Assembly: GCF_034541975.1 (NCBI RefSeq)
Contig: NZ_JAVYJM010000001.1
Reading direction: 5' to 3' (one strand)
Length of the DNA: 64,000 bases
Source: Dermacoccus abyssi
Lineage (GTDB): Bacteria; Actinomycetota; Actinomycetes; Actinomycetales; Dermatophilaceae
Shown here: piece by piece, positions 1-7,996 of the stretch
How the letters are laid out: every line of letters starts with the position of its first letter
Numbering within the stretch: the stretch's first letter is position 1
Made by a program: the position numbers and the translations under genes
The notes under the pieces: generated by a model
The model's input: the letters and a program-made list of their open reading frames with translations, nothing else
Told to the model about the DNA's origin: nothing
Databases searched by the model: none

Positions 1-548
1 GGAGCAACGTCGACACCGACCAGATCATCCCCGCCGTGTACCTGAAGCGCGTGACGCGCACGGGCTTCGAGGACGGCCTGTTCTCGGCCTGGCGCAAGGA
101 CGAGTCGTTCGTCCTCAACCAGGACGCTTTCCGCGACGCGTCCGTTCTCGTGGCGGGCCCCGACTTCGGTACGGGCTCTTCGCGTGAGCACGCCGTGTGG
201 GCACTCATGGACTACGGCTTCCGGGTCGTCATCAGTTCGCGCTTTGCCGACATTTTCCGAGGCAACTCGGGCAAGGCGGGCTTGCTCACGGCCCAGGTCG
301 AGCAAGGGGATGTCGAACTGCTCTGGAAGTACCTCGAGAACGAGCCGGGCGCTCAGATCTCGGTCGATCTGGAGTCGCGAACCATCACAGCAGGCGAACT
401 CGTCGTGCCGTTCGAGGTGGACGACTACATCCGCTGGCGCCTCATGGAGGGCCTCGACGACATCTCGCTGACCCTGCGTCACGAGGGCGACATCGAGCGG
501 TTCGAAGCTCAGCGTCCGGCCTGGAAGCCGACGACGAGCGTCCGATAG
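1..548 (+). CDS. leuD: 3-isopropylmalate dehydratase small subunit (5'-truncated by window edge)
   Basis: Small subunit of the leucine-pathway isomerase that interconverts 2- and 3-isopropylmalate; it pairs with the [4Fe-4S] large subunit LeuC, which should lie just outside the window. The reading frame is open from base 3 and shows the family block NVDTDQIIPA, so the first few codons are missing and the GTG at 36 is internal. The core motif GPDFGTGSSREHAVWAL, the ISSRFADIF strand and the GNSGKAGLL segment are intact. About 181 residues are visible, close to full length. The stop is TAG at 546-548. A 289-bp gap to the HU gene follows, in which I see only an AT-rich promoter-like patch near 771-790. 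Confidence 0.96.
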   Translation, partial: SNVDTDQIIPAVYLKRVTRTGFEDGLFSAWRKDESFVLNQDAFRDASVLVAGPDFGTGSSREHAVWALMDYGFRVVISSRFADIFRGNSGKAGLLTAQVEQGDVELLWKYLENEPGAQISVDLESRTITAGELVVPFEVDDYIRWRLMEGLDDISLTLRHEGDIERFEAQRPAWKPTTSVR

Positions 549-837
549 GTGAGATCGGAGAATCCCGGTAGTAGCGGTCCTACGACAAGGAAGTTGCGCG
601 GCAAATCGAGTGTGAGATCTTGCACAGTTCGCGAATCACGTTCACACTCAACGATGTCGGCGATTCTTCACCTTCTACCGCGGATGGTGCGGCAGTCCGG
701 GTCTTTCGCGCTCGCGTGAAGCGGCGTTCGATCAGCACGCGTCGGATGGACGATGCTCCACCCTTGTGGGTAATTTGATCTATATCTGCGCATTGCGAGG
801 TTTCGCGGGGCAATGCACGCCAGTGAAGGGTGGAGGA

Positions 838-1164
838 ATGAACAAGGCAGACCTTGTCGACCGTCTCGAGGAGCGACTCGGGAGCAAGAGGGCGGCACTG
901 GAGGCTGTCGAGGCAGTCGTCGACGTGATCATCCGTGAGGTCGCAGCGGGGAACAAGGTCGGCATCACGGGGTTCGGAACGTTCGAGCGCGTCGATCGCG
1001 CCGCGCGCACCGGTCGCAATCCGCGTACGGGCGAGGCTGTCCACATCGACGCCACCGCCGTGCCGAAGTTCACCCCCGGCACCAATTTCAAGGTCGTCAC
1101 TGCGCACCCGGACAAGCTTCCGCGTACCGGTAATGCGGGTGGACGTGCCAGCGCCTCGCGCTGA
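838..1164 (+). CDS. hup: HU-family nucleoid DNA-binding protein
   Basis: Histone-like protein that bends and compacts DNA as a dimer. The 108 residues start MNKADLVDRL and contain the HU signature (GITGFGTFERVDRAARTGRNPRTGE) and the PKFTPG motif near the end of the domain. Only a short basic/glycine-rich tail of about 15 residues follows the 90-residue core, unlike the long lysine-rich tails of mycobacterial or streptomycete HupS proteins. The ATG at 838 is chosen over upstream in-frame starts because GGAGG (832-836) sits directly before it and the family N-terminus begins there. It is monocistronic and ends in a strong terminator. Confidence 0.95.
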   Translation: MNKADLVDRLEERLGSKRAALEAVEAVVDVIIREVAAGNKVGITGFGTFERVDRAARTGRNPRTGEAVHIDATAVPKFTPGTNFKVVTAHPDKLPRTGNAGGRASASR

Positions 1165-1179
1165 GCGTTGACAGCGAAG

Positions 1180-1214
1180 AAGGACCCCGAGACCGGCTTG
1201 GTCTCGGGGTCCTT
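1180..1214 (+). terminator. Intrinsic terminator of the HU gene
   Basis: A perfect 15-bp inverted repeat (1180-1194 with 1200-1214) and a 5-nt loop, followed by CTTTCG. It lies between the HU gene and the convergent small gene at 1244, so it can serve both strands. Confidence 0.9.
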
Positions 1215-1243
1215 CTTTCGTTCTCGTAGTACTCCGGTCGAGG

Positions 1244-1471
1244 TCAGCGGATGGTTTGTCCGGCGCCGATTCCATCGATCCACAGTCGGCGAATACCGTC
1301 GGGGCCCATGTCGACGTTGAGGCGTTGACCGACACGGAGCGTGCGCAGGCTGCTGCGCATGAACGCCTCGGTGGAGAAGGCCAGCACCCGGCCGTTGTCG
1401 GTGATGACCTCGCCGGTGAGTGTTTCGGGATCGAAGCGGTGGACGCTCGCCTGTTCCTGCACGATGCTCAT
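1244..1471 (-). CDS. Small cold-shock/OB-fold-like protein
   Basis: A 75-residue protein. The pattern VHRFDPETLTGEVITDNGR followed by the segment ending LRVGQRLNVDM resembles the small cold-shock-domain-like proteins found next to cofC in many actinobacteria: a short beta-barrel with the rhythm 'GxVxxDxGR...F......LRxGQRxxxDM'. It lacks the RNP1/RNP2 aromatic residues of true CspA, so nucleic-acid binding is not certain. Its ATG overlaps the stop of the CofC-like gene (ATGA, 1468-1471), so the two are translationally coupled. The family assignment rests on recall of the fold pattern. Confidence 0.75.
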   Translation of the reverse strand: MSIVQEQASVHRFDPETLTGEVITDNGRVLAFSTEAFMRSSLRTLRVGQRLNVDMGPDGIRRLWIDGIGAGQTIR

Positions 1472-2070
1472 GCTCCCTTCGTCGTCGAGCGTTCGAGGGC
1501 TGCGGTGCGTGAGCCGACGGGTTCACGACCCTCGACGACGTGGCGCGCGAGATCGTCCGTCAAGTGCGATCCGACACTCACGGCGACGCGTTGGTGACGT
1601 CCGGCGCTCGAGCCACCGAAACGGGGAGCCAGCCGTGCGGGGTCGTGGTGGCTGATGGCGACGGAGCCGCCGTCGTCGGAGACCACGACTGCGGACTCGG
1701 TAGCGGCACAAGCACGCAGCAGAGCGCTGATCGTGTCGCCGTCGGCGTAGGGGAGCGGGCCGAGCAACACGGCGCCGGAGCGCTCGGGATGGGACCTGAC
1801 CCAGTCGGCGAGCGCCGCAGTCAGTGCGGCGTTGAGATCGCGGCCCTGTTCGCGTGCGTGAGCCCCTGCTTCCGTCGCGCCGGTTCGCACGGCCTCGTCA
1901 TCGCTGAGGACGAGAAGGTTGGCAGGTTCGACGGCAGCGCTCACGGCGTCGATCGTGTCGAGGGCGCTCGCTCGAGCCCACGCGACGGGGTCGACGGTGC
2001 GGGGCGCGACGAGGCTTCGACCGTCGCTGAACGCGAGGACGATGCTCCAGGTGGACGATCGGTTCTGCAC
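1468..2070 (-). CDS. CofC/FbiD-like protein, probably catalytically inactive
   Basis: A 200-residue homologue of the guanylyltransferase that makes the phospholactate/phosphoenolpyruvate-GDP precursor of coenzyme F420. The family scaffold is recognisable: VLSDDEAV, GRDLNAALTAAL, VLLGPLPYADGDTISALL and PRFGGSSAGRH. The substrate- and metal-binding residues are not: the N-terminal K..AAK(S/T)RL motif is replaced by FSDGRSLVAPR, the acidic residue of the 'GDLP' motif is proline (GPLP), the GTGT loop is GGSVA, and the C-terminal 'DxDTxxDL' motif is VGSHLTDDL without the paired aspartates. It may be a decayed or re-purposed homologue; no other F420 gene is in the window. GTG start, with a candidate -10 seven nt upstream. 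Confidence 0.72.
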   Translation of the reverse strand: MQNRSSTWSIVLAFSDGRSLVAPRTVDPVAWARASALDTIDAVSAAVEPANLLVLSDDEAVRTGATEAGAHAREQGRDLNAALTAALADWVRSHPERSGAVLLGPLPYADGDTISALLRACAATESAVVVSDDGGSVAISHHDPARLAPRFGGSSAGRHQRVAVSVGSHLTDDLARHVVEGREPVGSRTAALERSTTKGA

Positions 2071-2077
2071 GGTTTGA

Positions 2078-2083
2078 ATGCTC
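2078..2083 (-). promoter_or_regulatory. Candidate -10 element of the CofC-like gene
   Basis: GAGCAT (minus strand) lies 7 nt before the GTG at 2070, matching the leaderless spacing seen across the window. It is a weak match on its own. Confidence 0.4.
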
Positions 2084-2214
2084 GCAGATTTCGCGGACGA
2101 ATGCCCAGGAGGACCGTCCGGTGTGTTTCTGCGGTCGGTGGCCGACGACTCGGAGCTCCGGCCCGCCCTCGGACCGGCCCGCGGCTAGAGTTGCGCACGA
2201 GCCAGGAGGTGCCC

Positions 2215-2982
2215 ATGTCCGACGTTTCGCTCGACGAGAGTGAACGCAACGGTGTCGTGCGATTCATCACGGGTGTCGTCGCGCCCGGGATCTCGCCGTG
2301 GTTGCGGGAGACCTGGCGCGGTGCCGAGCACGTGCCCGACCACGGCGCGGCTGTCATCGCGGGCAATCACCTGAGCTACTCCGACCCCTTCGTCCTGGGT
2401 CGTTTCCTCCTGCACGCAGGGCGTCTGCCGCACTTTCTCGGCAAGGCCGAGGTCTTCGCGACGCCCGTCCTGGGGCCGCTTCTCAAGCGTGCCGGCCAGA
2501 TCCCCGTCCACCGAGGCACAGCGCGGGCCGCTGACAGCTTCTCCGCTGCCGTCGACGCCGTGGAGTCGGGCAAGATCGTCTGCCTCCTGCCCGAGGGAAC
2601 GCTCACGCGCGACCCCGACCTGTGGCCCATGGCCGGAAAGTCAGGGGCCGCTCGCATTGCGCTGACGACCGGGTGTCCGCTGGTGCCCGTCGCCATGTGG
2701 GGTCCCGAGCGGATCCTGCCCCCAACGCGCAACGCCCTGAAGTCGCTGCCGAGCGCGGTGGTTCGCCGCCACGACGTCACGGTGAGTGCCGGGCCGCCCG
2801 TCGACCTCGACGACCTGCGAGCGCGGCCACTCGACGCCGAGGTTCTCACCGAGGCAACAGCTCGGGTCATGGCGGCCATCACGGAGCTTCTCGTCGAGAT
2901 CCGGGGCGAGTCCCCGACGACGACACCACTGGACAACCCGCGCGTGCGATCGCGCTCGAGTCGAACGGAAGGCGCACGATGA
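2215..2982 (+). CDS. plsC: 1-acyl-sn-glycerol-3-phosphate acyltransferase family protein
   Basis: Membrane-associated acyltransferase that transfers a fatty acyl chain to lysophosphatidic acid in phospholipid synthesis. In 255 residues it shows motif I NHLSYSD (51-57, the NHx4D catalytic pair), GQIPVHRG (94-101) and PEGT (126-129), then KSGAARIAL. The start ATG 2215 is chosen because AGGAGG lies 4 nt upstream and TAGAGT, a -10-like hexamer, lies about 27 nt upstream; the longer reading frame overlaps the divergent CofC-like gene and has no similarity. It overlaps gpsA by 4 nt (ATGA), giving a coupled glycerolipid pair: GpsA makes the glycerol-3-phosphate backbone that PlsC-type enzymes acylate. 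Confidence 0.92.
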   Translation: MSDVSLDESERNGVVRFITGVVAPGISPWLRETWRGAEHVPDHGAAVIAGNHLSYSDPFVLGRFLLHAGRLPHFLGKAEVFATPVLGPLLKRAGQIPVHRGTARAADSFSAAVDAVESGKIVCLLPEGTLTRDPDLWPMAGKSGAARIALTTGCPLVPVAMWGPERILPPTRNALKSLPSAVVRRHDVTVSAGPPVDLDDLRARPLDAEVLTEATARVMAAITELLVEIRGESPTTTPLDNPRVRSRSSRTEGAR

Positions 2983-3980
2983 CCAAGGCCACGGTCATGG
3001 GATCGGGAAGTTGGGGAACGGCGTTCGCCGCGGTGATGGCGGACGCGGGCACTGACGTCACGATGTGGAGCAGACGCCCCGAACTCGCCGAAGCCATCGA
3101 GACGACCCGCGTCAATGACGACTACCTGCCGAGCCTGCGCCTGCCCGACCGTGTGCATGTCACGAGTGATGTCGCAGAGGCGATGGACGGCTCCGATATC
3201 CTCGTTCTCGCGGTGCCGTCGCAGACGTTGCGCGAGAACCTCGAGGGTTGGCGCGAACACCTCCCGGACGGCGCGCCGCTCGTGTCGCTGATAAAGGGCA
3301 TCGAGCTCGGAACCCTCAAGCGGATGACCGAGGTCATGGAAGAGGTTGCGGAGGTGCCCGCCGACCGGGTGGTCGTCGTCTCGGGGCCGAACCTGGCCAA
3401 GGAGGTCGCCGACAAGCAGCCCGCGGCGGCCGTCGTCGCCGCGTCACGTCACGGAGTGCGTTCGAAGGTGGCGGAAGCCTGCGCGGCGCCGTACTTCCGG
3501 CCGTACACCAACGCCGACGTCGTGGGTACCGAGATCGCCGGCGCGGTGAAGAACGTCATCGCCCTGAGCGTGGGCATGGCGCACGGCCTGGGTATGGGGG
3601 AGAACTCGACGGCCACTCTGCTGACCCGCGGACTTGCCGAGACGGCGCGTCTCGGTGTCGCGCTGGGAGCCGACCCGCACACGTTCCTCGGTCTCGCCGG
3701 CGTGGGCGACATGATGGCCACCTGCAGCTCACGTCTGTCGCGAAACCACCAGTTCGGCCTCGCGCTGTCGGAGGGTAAGACGGTCGAGGAGATCACTGCC
3801 GCGACCAACCAGACCGCCGAAGGCGTCAAGTCGTGCCGCTCGATCCTCGAGCTGGCGCGCAGCGTCCACGTCGACATGCCGATCGTCGAAGGCGTCCACG
3901 CCATCCTCCACGAGGGTTGGACGCCCGACGAGATGGTCCGCGCCCTCATGTCGCGTTCGCGCAAGAGCGAGCGCGTCTGA
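2979..3980 (+). CDS. gpsA: Glycerol-3-phosphate dehydrogenase [NAD(P)+]
   Basis: Cytosolic enzyme that reduces dihydroxyacetone phosphate to sn-glycerol-3-phosphate for phospholipid synthesis. The 333 residues start with the Rossmann fingerprint GSGSWGTAF, followed by SLIKGIE, SGPNLAKEV, the catalytic lysine segment EIAGAVKNVIALSVG and GLAGVGDMMATCSSRLSRNH. Length is normal for the family. The start is fixed by the 4-nt overlap with plsC. It is convergent with the PLP enzyme at 4000, with 19 bp between the stops and no clear terminator. Confidence 0.97.
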   Translation: MTKATVMGSGSWGTAFAAVMADAGTDVTMWSRRPELAEAIETTRVNDDYLPSLRLPDRVHVTSDVAEAMDGSDILVLAVPSQTLRENLEGWREHLPDGAPLVSLIKGIELGTLKRMTEVMEEVAEVPADRVVVVSGPNLAKEVADKQPAAAVVAASRHGVRSKVAEACAAPYFRPYTNADVVGTEIAGAVKNVIALSVGMAHGLGMGENSTATLLTRGLAETARLGVALGADPHTFLGLAGVGDMMATCSSRLSRNHQFGLALSEGKTVEEITAATNQTAEGVKSCRSILELARSVHVDMPIVEGVHAILHEGWTPDEMVRALMSRSRKSERV

Positions 3981-3999
3981 GGCTCGAGGTTGGTCGGAC

Positions 4000-5091
4000 T
4001 CAGGCGCTGGATCCCGTGAGGGCGGCGTCGAGGTCACGCCACAGGTCGTCGACGTCCTCGACACCGACGGAGAGCCGCAGGAGGTTCTCCGGCACGCTCT
4101 CGGGCTCGAGGGCGTGGCGACGGCGGCGCTCCAGCATCGACTCGACGCCGCCCAGGCTCGTTGCGGGCAGCCACACGTCGATGGCGTCCTCGACGGCGCT
4201 CGCTGCCGACTGGCCGCCGTCCACCTCGACGGCGATCATGGCTCCGGTGCCGGGGTAGCGGACGCGGACGACGTTCGGGTGCTGCTCCAGGCGCGCGGCC
4301 AGTTCGGCCGCGTTCGCGCAGGCCCGCTCCCAGCGCAGATGGAGCGTGCGCATGCCCCGCAGCGCGAGCCACGTCTCGGACGGCCCGGGGATCGCGCCAC
4401 CGAGGGTGCGCGCCGTGAGCAGTCGTTCGGCGAGTGAGGAATCGTTCGTCACCGCCGCGCCGAGGAGGACATCGCTGTGTCCGGCGAGGTACTTCGTCAC
4501 CGAGTGGACGACGACGTCGACCCCGTCGTCGAGCGGACGGCGGCCGAGCGGGGTGTTGAACGTGTTGTCCTCGACGACGAGAGCGCCCGCGGCGTGCGCG
4601 CACCTCGTCACGGCGGCGACGTCGCAGGTCTCGAGCGTCGGGTTCGCGGGGGACTCGATCCACACGACGTCGACGCCGTCCGTCAGGGCTCGTTCGACGG
4701 CCGAGGTGTCGGACAGATCGATGCGGACGAGGCGAGCGCGACCGCTTGCGACCCACGTCTCGAGCAGCCCTGAGGTGCCGTTGTAGAAGTGGCGCGGCGC
4801 GAGCACCGTTCCGCCGTGCGGCAGGAGGGACAGTGTGGCGCTGATGGCGCCCATCCCGCTGGCGAAGGCGAGCGCGCGAGTGGAGTCGTCACCCTCGAGC
4901 GCTGCGAGCGTCGTCTCGAAGGCGCTCCAGGTCGGGTTGCCGACGCGCGCGTAGTTGACGTCGCCGCCCGCGACGTACGTCGACGTCATCGCCAGTTCGG
5001 GACTCACCGAGGCGCCGGGGGAGCGTGGGGGACGGCCCGAGCCGACGAGGCGGGTCGCAGGTGCGAGGGGTCGAGAAGGATCGCCTGTCAT
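4000..5091 (-). CDS. Trans-sulfuration PLP enzyme (cystathionine gamma-synthase/lyase type)
   Basis: Cys/Met-metabolism PLP-dependent enzyme. It shows YARVGNPTWSAFE, ALEGDDSTRALAFASGMGAI, the WIESPANPTLETCD motif and the PLP-lysine segment HSVTKYLAGHSD near residue 195. The usual C-terminal 'SLGGVESL' motif is SLGGVESML. Whether it makes cystathionine, splits it or cleaves another sulfur amino acid cannot be told from sequence. At 363 residues it is slightly short, since the region between LALRGMRTLHLRWERA and the C-terminal domain is compact. An upstream in-frame start at 5142 would add 17 residues, but CAGGCT seven nt before the ATG at 5091 fits a leaderless start, and the longer form would run into the divergent ddl promoter. 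Confidence 0.88.
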   Translation of the reverse strand: MTGDPSRPLAPATRLVGSGRPPRSPGASVSPELAMTSTYVAGGDVNYARVGNPTWSAFETTLAALEGDDSTRALAFASGMGAISATLSLLPHGGTVLAPRHFYNGTSGLLETWVASGRARLVRIDLSDTSAVERALTDGVDVVWIESPANPTLETCDVAAVTRCAHAAGALVVEDNTFNTPLGRRPLDDGVDVVVHSVTKYLAGHSDVLLGAAVTNDSSLAERLLTARTLGGAIPGPSETWLALRGMRTLHLRWERACANAAELAARLEQHPNVVRVRYPGTGAMIAVEVDGGQSAASAVEDAIDVWLPATSLGGVESMLERRRRHALEPESVPENLLRLSVGVEDVDDLWRDLDAALTGSSA

Positions 5092-5098
5092 GACGTCG

Positions 5099-5104
5099 AG
5101 CCTG
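5099..5104 (-). promoter_or_regulatory. Candidate -10 element, PLP enzyme gene
   Basis: CAGGCT (minus strand) ends 7 nt before the ATG at 5091, implying a leaderless transcript and supporting the shorter start. Confidence 0.5.
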
Positions 5105-5151
5105 GCACGGCTCGTCGGTGCGAGGTTCGCAGGTTGCGGCATGTGGACGGC

Positions 5152-5157
5152 TAGAGT
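5152..5157 (+). promoter_or_regulatory. Candidate -10 element of ddl
   Basis: TAGAGT lies 8 nt before the ddl ATG; no Shine-Dalgarno sequence is present, so a leaderless or near-leaderless mRNA is likely. Confidence 0.6.
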
Positions 5158-5165
5158 GACAGACG

Positions 5166-6287
5166 ATGAGCACTTCCCAGACCCGTACCCGCGTCGCCGT
5201 CGTCTTCGGTGGACGCTCCTCCGAGCACGCCATCTCGTGTGCCACGGCCGCAGGTGTCCTCGCGGCGATCGATCGCGACCGCTACGAGGTCGTGCCGATC
5301 GGCATCACGAAGACCGGTCAGTGGGTCCTCATGCCCGACGACGTCGAGGCGCTCGCCATCAAGGACAAGCAGCTTCCGGAGGTGAAGAGCGGCTCCGGCA
5401 AGGAGGTGCTCGTCGCGCCGTCGCCGGAGCAGCACGACATCCTTGTGCTCGAGCCGGGCGAGACCCCCGAGGCGCTCACCTCGGTCGACGTCGTCCTGCC
5501 GTTGCTGCACGGCCCGTTCGGTGAGGACGGCACCCTGCAGGGGCTGCTCGAACTGGCCGACCTGCACTACGTCGGCTCCGGCGTGACGGCGTCGGCCGTC
5601 ATGATGGACAAGCACATGATGAAGGTCGTCTTCGCGGCCGCCGGTCTGCCGGTCGGGCCGTACACCGTCATCACCGACAAGGAGTGGCGCCGCGACAAGG
5701 CCGCAGCCATGGACGCCGTCGCGTCGCTGGGTTGGCCGGTCTTCGTCAAGCCCGCGCGTGCGGGCTCGTCGGTCGGAATCTCGAAGGTGAACGGCCCGGA
5801 CGAGCTCGAGGCGGCCATCGAGATGGCACGCCGGAGCGACCCGAAGGTCGTCGTCGAGGCGGGCATCGTCGGCCGCGAGGTCGAGTGCGGCGTGCTCGAA
5901 GGCCACGGCAGCGACCTGCCGCGAGCGTCTGAACTCGGTGAGATCGAGGAGATCGGCGCGCACGACTTCTACGACTTCGAGGCCAAGTACCTCAACGACG
6001 ACGGGCTGCGCCTGTCGTGCCCGGCCGACGTCCCGGCCGACGACGCCGCCCGCATCAAGGAACTGTCGATCACAGCGTTCGACGCCGCCGGTTGCGAGGG
6101 TCTCGCGCGCGTCGACTGGTTCTACACGCCCGAGGGCACGCTGTACCTCAACGAGATCAACACGCTGCCGGGCTTCACGCCGGTCTCGATGTTCCCGCAG
6201 GTGTGGAACGCCAGTGGTCTCGGCTACACCGAGCTCATCACCGACCTCATCGAGTTGGCGCGCGAGCGCCGCACGGGGCTGCGCTGA
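5166..6287 (+). CDS. ddl: D-alanine--D-alanine ligase
   Basis: ATP-grasp ligase that joins two D-alanines for the peptidoglycan stem peptide; cytoplasmic. The 373 residues begin with VAVVFGGRSSEHAIS and contain LLHGPFGEDGT, YVGSGVTASAVMMDK, WPVFVKPARAGSSVGI and the metal-binding end LYLNEINTLPGFTPVSMFP. The VGREVECGVLEG and HDFYDFEAKY segments are also typical. The start has no ribosome-binding site but a -10 hexamer 8 nt upstream. It converges on a DUF3515 lipoprotein gene, as in many actinobacteria. Confidence 0.97.
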   Translation: MSTSQTRTRVAVVFGGRSSEHAISCATAAGVLAAIDRDRYEVVPIGITKTGQWVLMPDDVEALAIKDKQLPEVKSGSGKEVLVAPSPEQHDILVLEPGETPEALTSVDVVLPLLHGPFGEDGTLQGLLELADLHYVGSGVTASAVMMDKHMMKVVFAAAGLPVGPYTVITDKEWRRDKAAAMDAVASLGWPVFVKPARAGSSVGISKVNGPDELEAAIEMARRSDPKVVVEAGIVGREVECGVLEGHGSDLPRASELGEIEEIGAHDFYDFEAKYLNDDGLRLSCPADVPADDAARIKELSITAFDAAGCEGLARVDWFYTPEGTLYLNEINTLPGFTPVSMFPQVWNASGLGYTELITDLIELARERRTGLR

Positions 6288-6311
6288 CGTCGGCTGAGCC
6301 TCGAAACCCGC

Positions 6312-6356
6312 AGAAGATCGCCTAGGAGCAGCGCCGCTCGCCCTGGGCGATCTTCT
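6312..6356. terminator. Bidirectional terminator between ddl and the DUF3515 gene
   Basis: 11-bp perfect arms (6312-6322 and 6346-6356) with an inner GAGC/GCTC helix; the loop contains the stop codon of the minus-strand gene. It lies 25 bp after the ddl stop. Confidence 0.6.
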
Positions 6357-6789
6357 TCGCTGCGGGCGCGAAAGCCGCGAGCGTGGAGGCATCGGCCTTC
6401 GACTCCTTCGGCACGAGCACCTCGATGGCCGGTTCTCGGCCGTAGGTGGTGTAGCGACGCCCGTCCGACAGGTCGGACTGCACCCAGTCGACGCCGTTCG
6501 CCTCGAAGCACGTCTCCGTGGTGGGTCCGGGAGGGGTGAGGCCACAGCGCGCGATGACGGACGACTCGGGCCGTTCGCCCCAGGCGCGCACCGCGTCGGA
6601 CGGCGTGGTGACGGGGTACGGCTCGAAACCGGCCACCTTCGCCGGCCAGGCGCTCGAGGCCGCCTTGCACTGCGGGGTGTCCGCGCGATCCGCGGGCTTG
6701 GCCTCCACCGGAGGTAGCGAGCACGCGGCGAGCGCCCACACGGCTGACGAACCGGCGACGAAGAGGCTGAGGGAACGGAGCGTCGTCAT
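6322..6789 (-). CDS. DUF3515 family lipoprotein
   Basis: A 155-residue exported protein. Residues 1-23 form a lipoprotein signal: a hydrophobic stretch ending in the lipobox LAAC with Cys23. The mature part begins SLPPVEAKPAD and contains VAGFEPYPVTTPSDAVRAWGE, the conserved cysteines of the family (CKAASSAWP, ARCGLTPPGP, TCFEANGVDW) and RRYTTYGREPAIEVLVP. DUF3515 is a family of unknown function found beside ddl and thiL in actinobacteria. The start ATG 6789 gives the signal peptide; longer frames run antisense through thiL. TAGCGT eight nt upstream suggests a leaderless mRNA. Confidence 0.9.
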   Translation of the reverse strand: MTTLRSLSLFVAGSSAVWALAACSLPPVEAKPADRADTPQCKAASSAWPAKVAGFEPYPVTTPSDAVRAWGERPESSVIARCGLTPPGPTTETCFEANGVDWVQSDLSDGRRYTTYGREPAIEVLVPKESKADASTLAAFAPAAKKIAQGERRCS

Positions 6790-6797
6790 GGTGGACA

Positions 6798-6803
6798 ACG
6801 CTA
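6798..6803 (-). promoter_or_regulatory. Candidate -10 element of the DUF3515 gene
   Basis: TAGCGT (minus strand) lies 8 nt before the ATG at 6789, within the 82-bp divergent gap to thiL. Confidence 0.55.
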
Positions 6804-6859
6804 CCGGCGGTGGCTGCGCGCTGCCTGATGCGGCGCGGATGCGGTCTGTTCCGGCCTGC

Positions 6860-6865
6860 TTGAAT
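6860..6865 (+). promoter_or_regulatory. Candidate -10 element of thiL
   Basis: TTGAAT is followed by exactly 6 nt and the GTG start of thiL; no Shine-Dalgarno is seen. Confidence 0.6.
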
Positions 6866-6871
6866 GGGGCC

Positions 6872-7867
6872 GTGACGAACGTGTGGACGCCGAGAGTGGG
6901 CGGCGACGCCTCGACCGTCGACGACGTCGGTGAATTGGGCGTGCTGAGGTCCGTCCTCGCCGTGGTCGAACCCGCGGCGGCCGATGTCGGGCCCGGTGAC
7001 GACGCCGCCGTCCTCACAACGAGCACTGGCCGTACCGTCGTCACGACGGATTCTATGGTGCTCGGCCTCGACTGGCGTGACGACTGGTCGTCGCCCCAGG
7101 ACGTCGGGGTCAAGGTCATCGCGCAGAACCTCGCCGACGTCGTTGCGATGGGCGCGCGTCCGACCGGCGTCGTCGTCGCACTGGCCGCTGAGGGGGCCAC
7201 CCGTGTCGACTGGCTCGTCGACCTCACGCGCGGTATGGCCGACGAACTGCGGCGTGCCGGGGTCGGTTCGTTCGGCGGGGACCTCTCGGGAGCGCCCGAC
7301 GGCACGCTCGTCATCGCGGTCACGGCCCTCGGTGATCTGCCCGCGGGGCGCGAGCCGCTGCTGCGTGCCAACGCGCGAGTGGGGGAGTCGATCATCGTCT
7401 CCGACGTCCTCGGGCGAAGTCATGCCGGTCTGCTCGCATTGCTCGGTGAAGTCGCGCCCTCGGAAGGAGCCGGGACAGCGACTCAGGAATGCGTGGGGTG
7501 GCATCGTGCCCCGCGCCCGCGATACGCGGGTGACGAAGCTGCTGCTGCGGGGGTGCGCTGCGCGATGGACGTTTCCGACGGCCTGATGCTCGACGCCGCA
7601 CGGATCGCGCGGGCGTCGAGCGTGCGCCTCGCCTTCGACGGTGACGCGCTCCGTGCGATGGCGCGCCCCCTCGAACCGGTGGTGGGGGATCGGGCACTCG
7701 AGTGTGTGCTCTCCGGCGGTGAGGAACACGCCCTGCTCGCGACAAGCCCGGAGGGGCGCGTTCCGGCGGGATGGCACGTCGTCGGCCGTGTCGAGGACGG
7801 CCGGGGCGTCACGCTCGACGGCGAGCCGGCGCAGGCGGAGGGCTGGACGCACTTCGGCGCTCGCTGA
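6872..7867 (+). CDS. thiL: Thiamine-monophosphate kinase
   Basis: ATP-dependent kinase that converts thiamine monophosphate to the cofactor thiamine diphosphate. The 331 residues show the ThiL/PurM-like fold: DDVGELGVLRSVL, GPGDDAAVL (nucleotide and Mg binding), VVTTDSMVLGLDWR, QNLADVVAMGARP, SFGGDLSGAPDG, a middle GxS segment (LGRSHAGLLALLGE) and RCAMDVSDGLMLDAARIA near the C-terminus, then ECVLSGGEEHALL. Start GTG 6872 is chosen from the -10 spacing and alignment; upstream in-frame ATGs would overlap the divergent DUF3515 promoter. Confidence 0.94.
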   Translation: MTNVWTPRVGGDASTVDDVGELGVLRSVLAVVEPAAADVGPGDDAAVLTTSTGRTVVTTDSMVLGLDWRDDWSSPQDVGVKVIAQNLADVVAMGARPTGVVVALAAEGATRVDWLVDLTRGMADELRRAGVGSFGGDLSGAPDGTLVIAVTALGDLPAGREPLLRANARVGESIIVSDVLGRSHAGLLALLGEVAPSEGAGTATQECVGWHRAPRPRYAGDEAAAAGVRCAMDVSDGLMLDAARIARASSVRLAFDGDALRAMARPLEPVVGDRALECVLSGGEEHALLATSPEGRVPAGWHVVGRVEDGRGVTLDGEPAQAEGWTHFGAR

Positions 7868-7996
7868 CGAGCGAACCGCTCCGATTGTTGCGAACGTATT
7901 GCAATCCTCTGTGATGAGCCCGTCTGCATGGCTCTGAAGGGGGCCGTGGGGCTACCGTCAGGCGGTCAAACAGAATCTTCAGACCGGGAGCCAGCC

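Noticed and set aside
580..1335. Minus-strand frame of 251 codons across the leuD-HU gap and HU
   Set aside because: Crosses the HU gene and its terminator and has no motif.
6322..7395. Extended frame of the DUF3515 gene (357 codons)
   Set aside because: The lipoprotein signal peptide starts at 6789; the upstream part is antisense to thiL.
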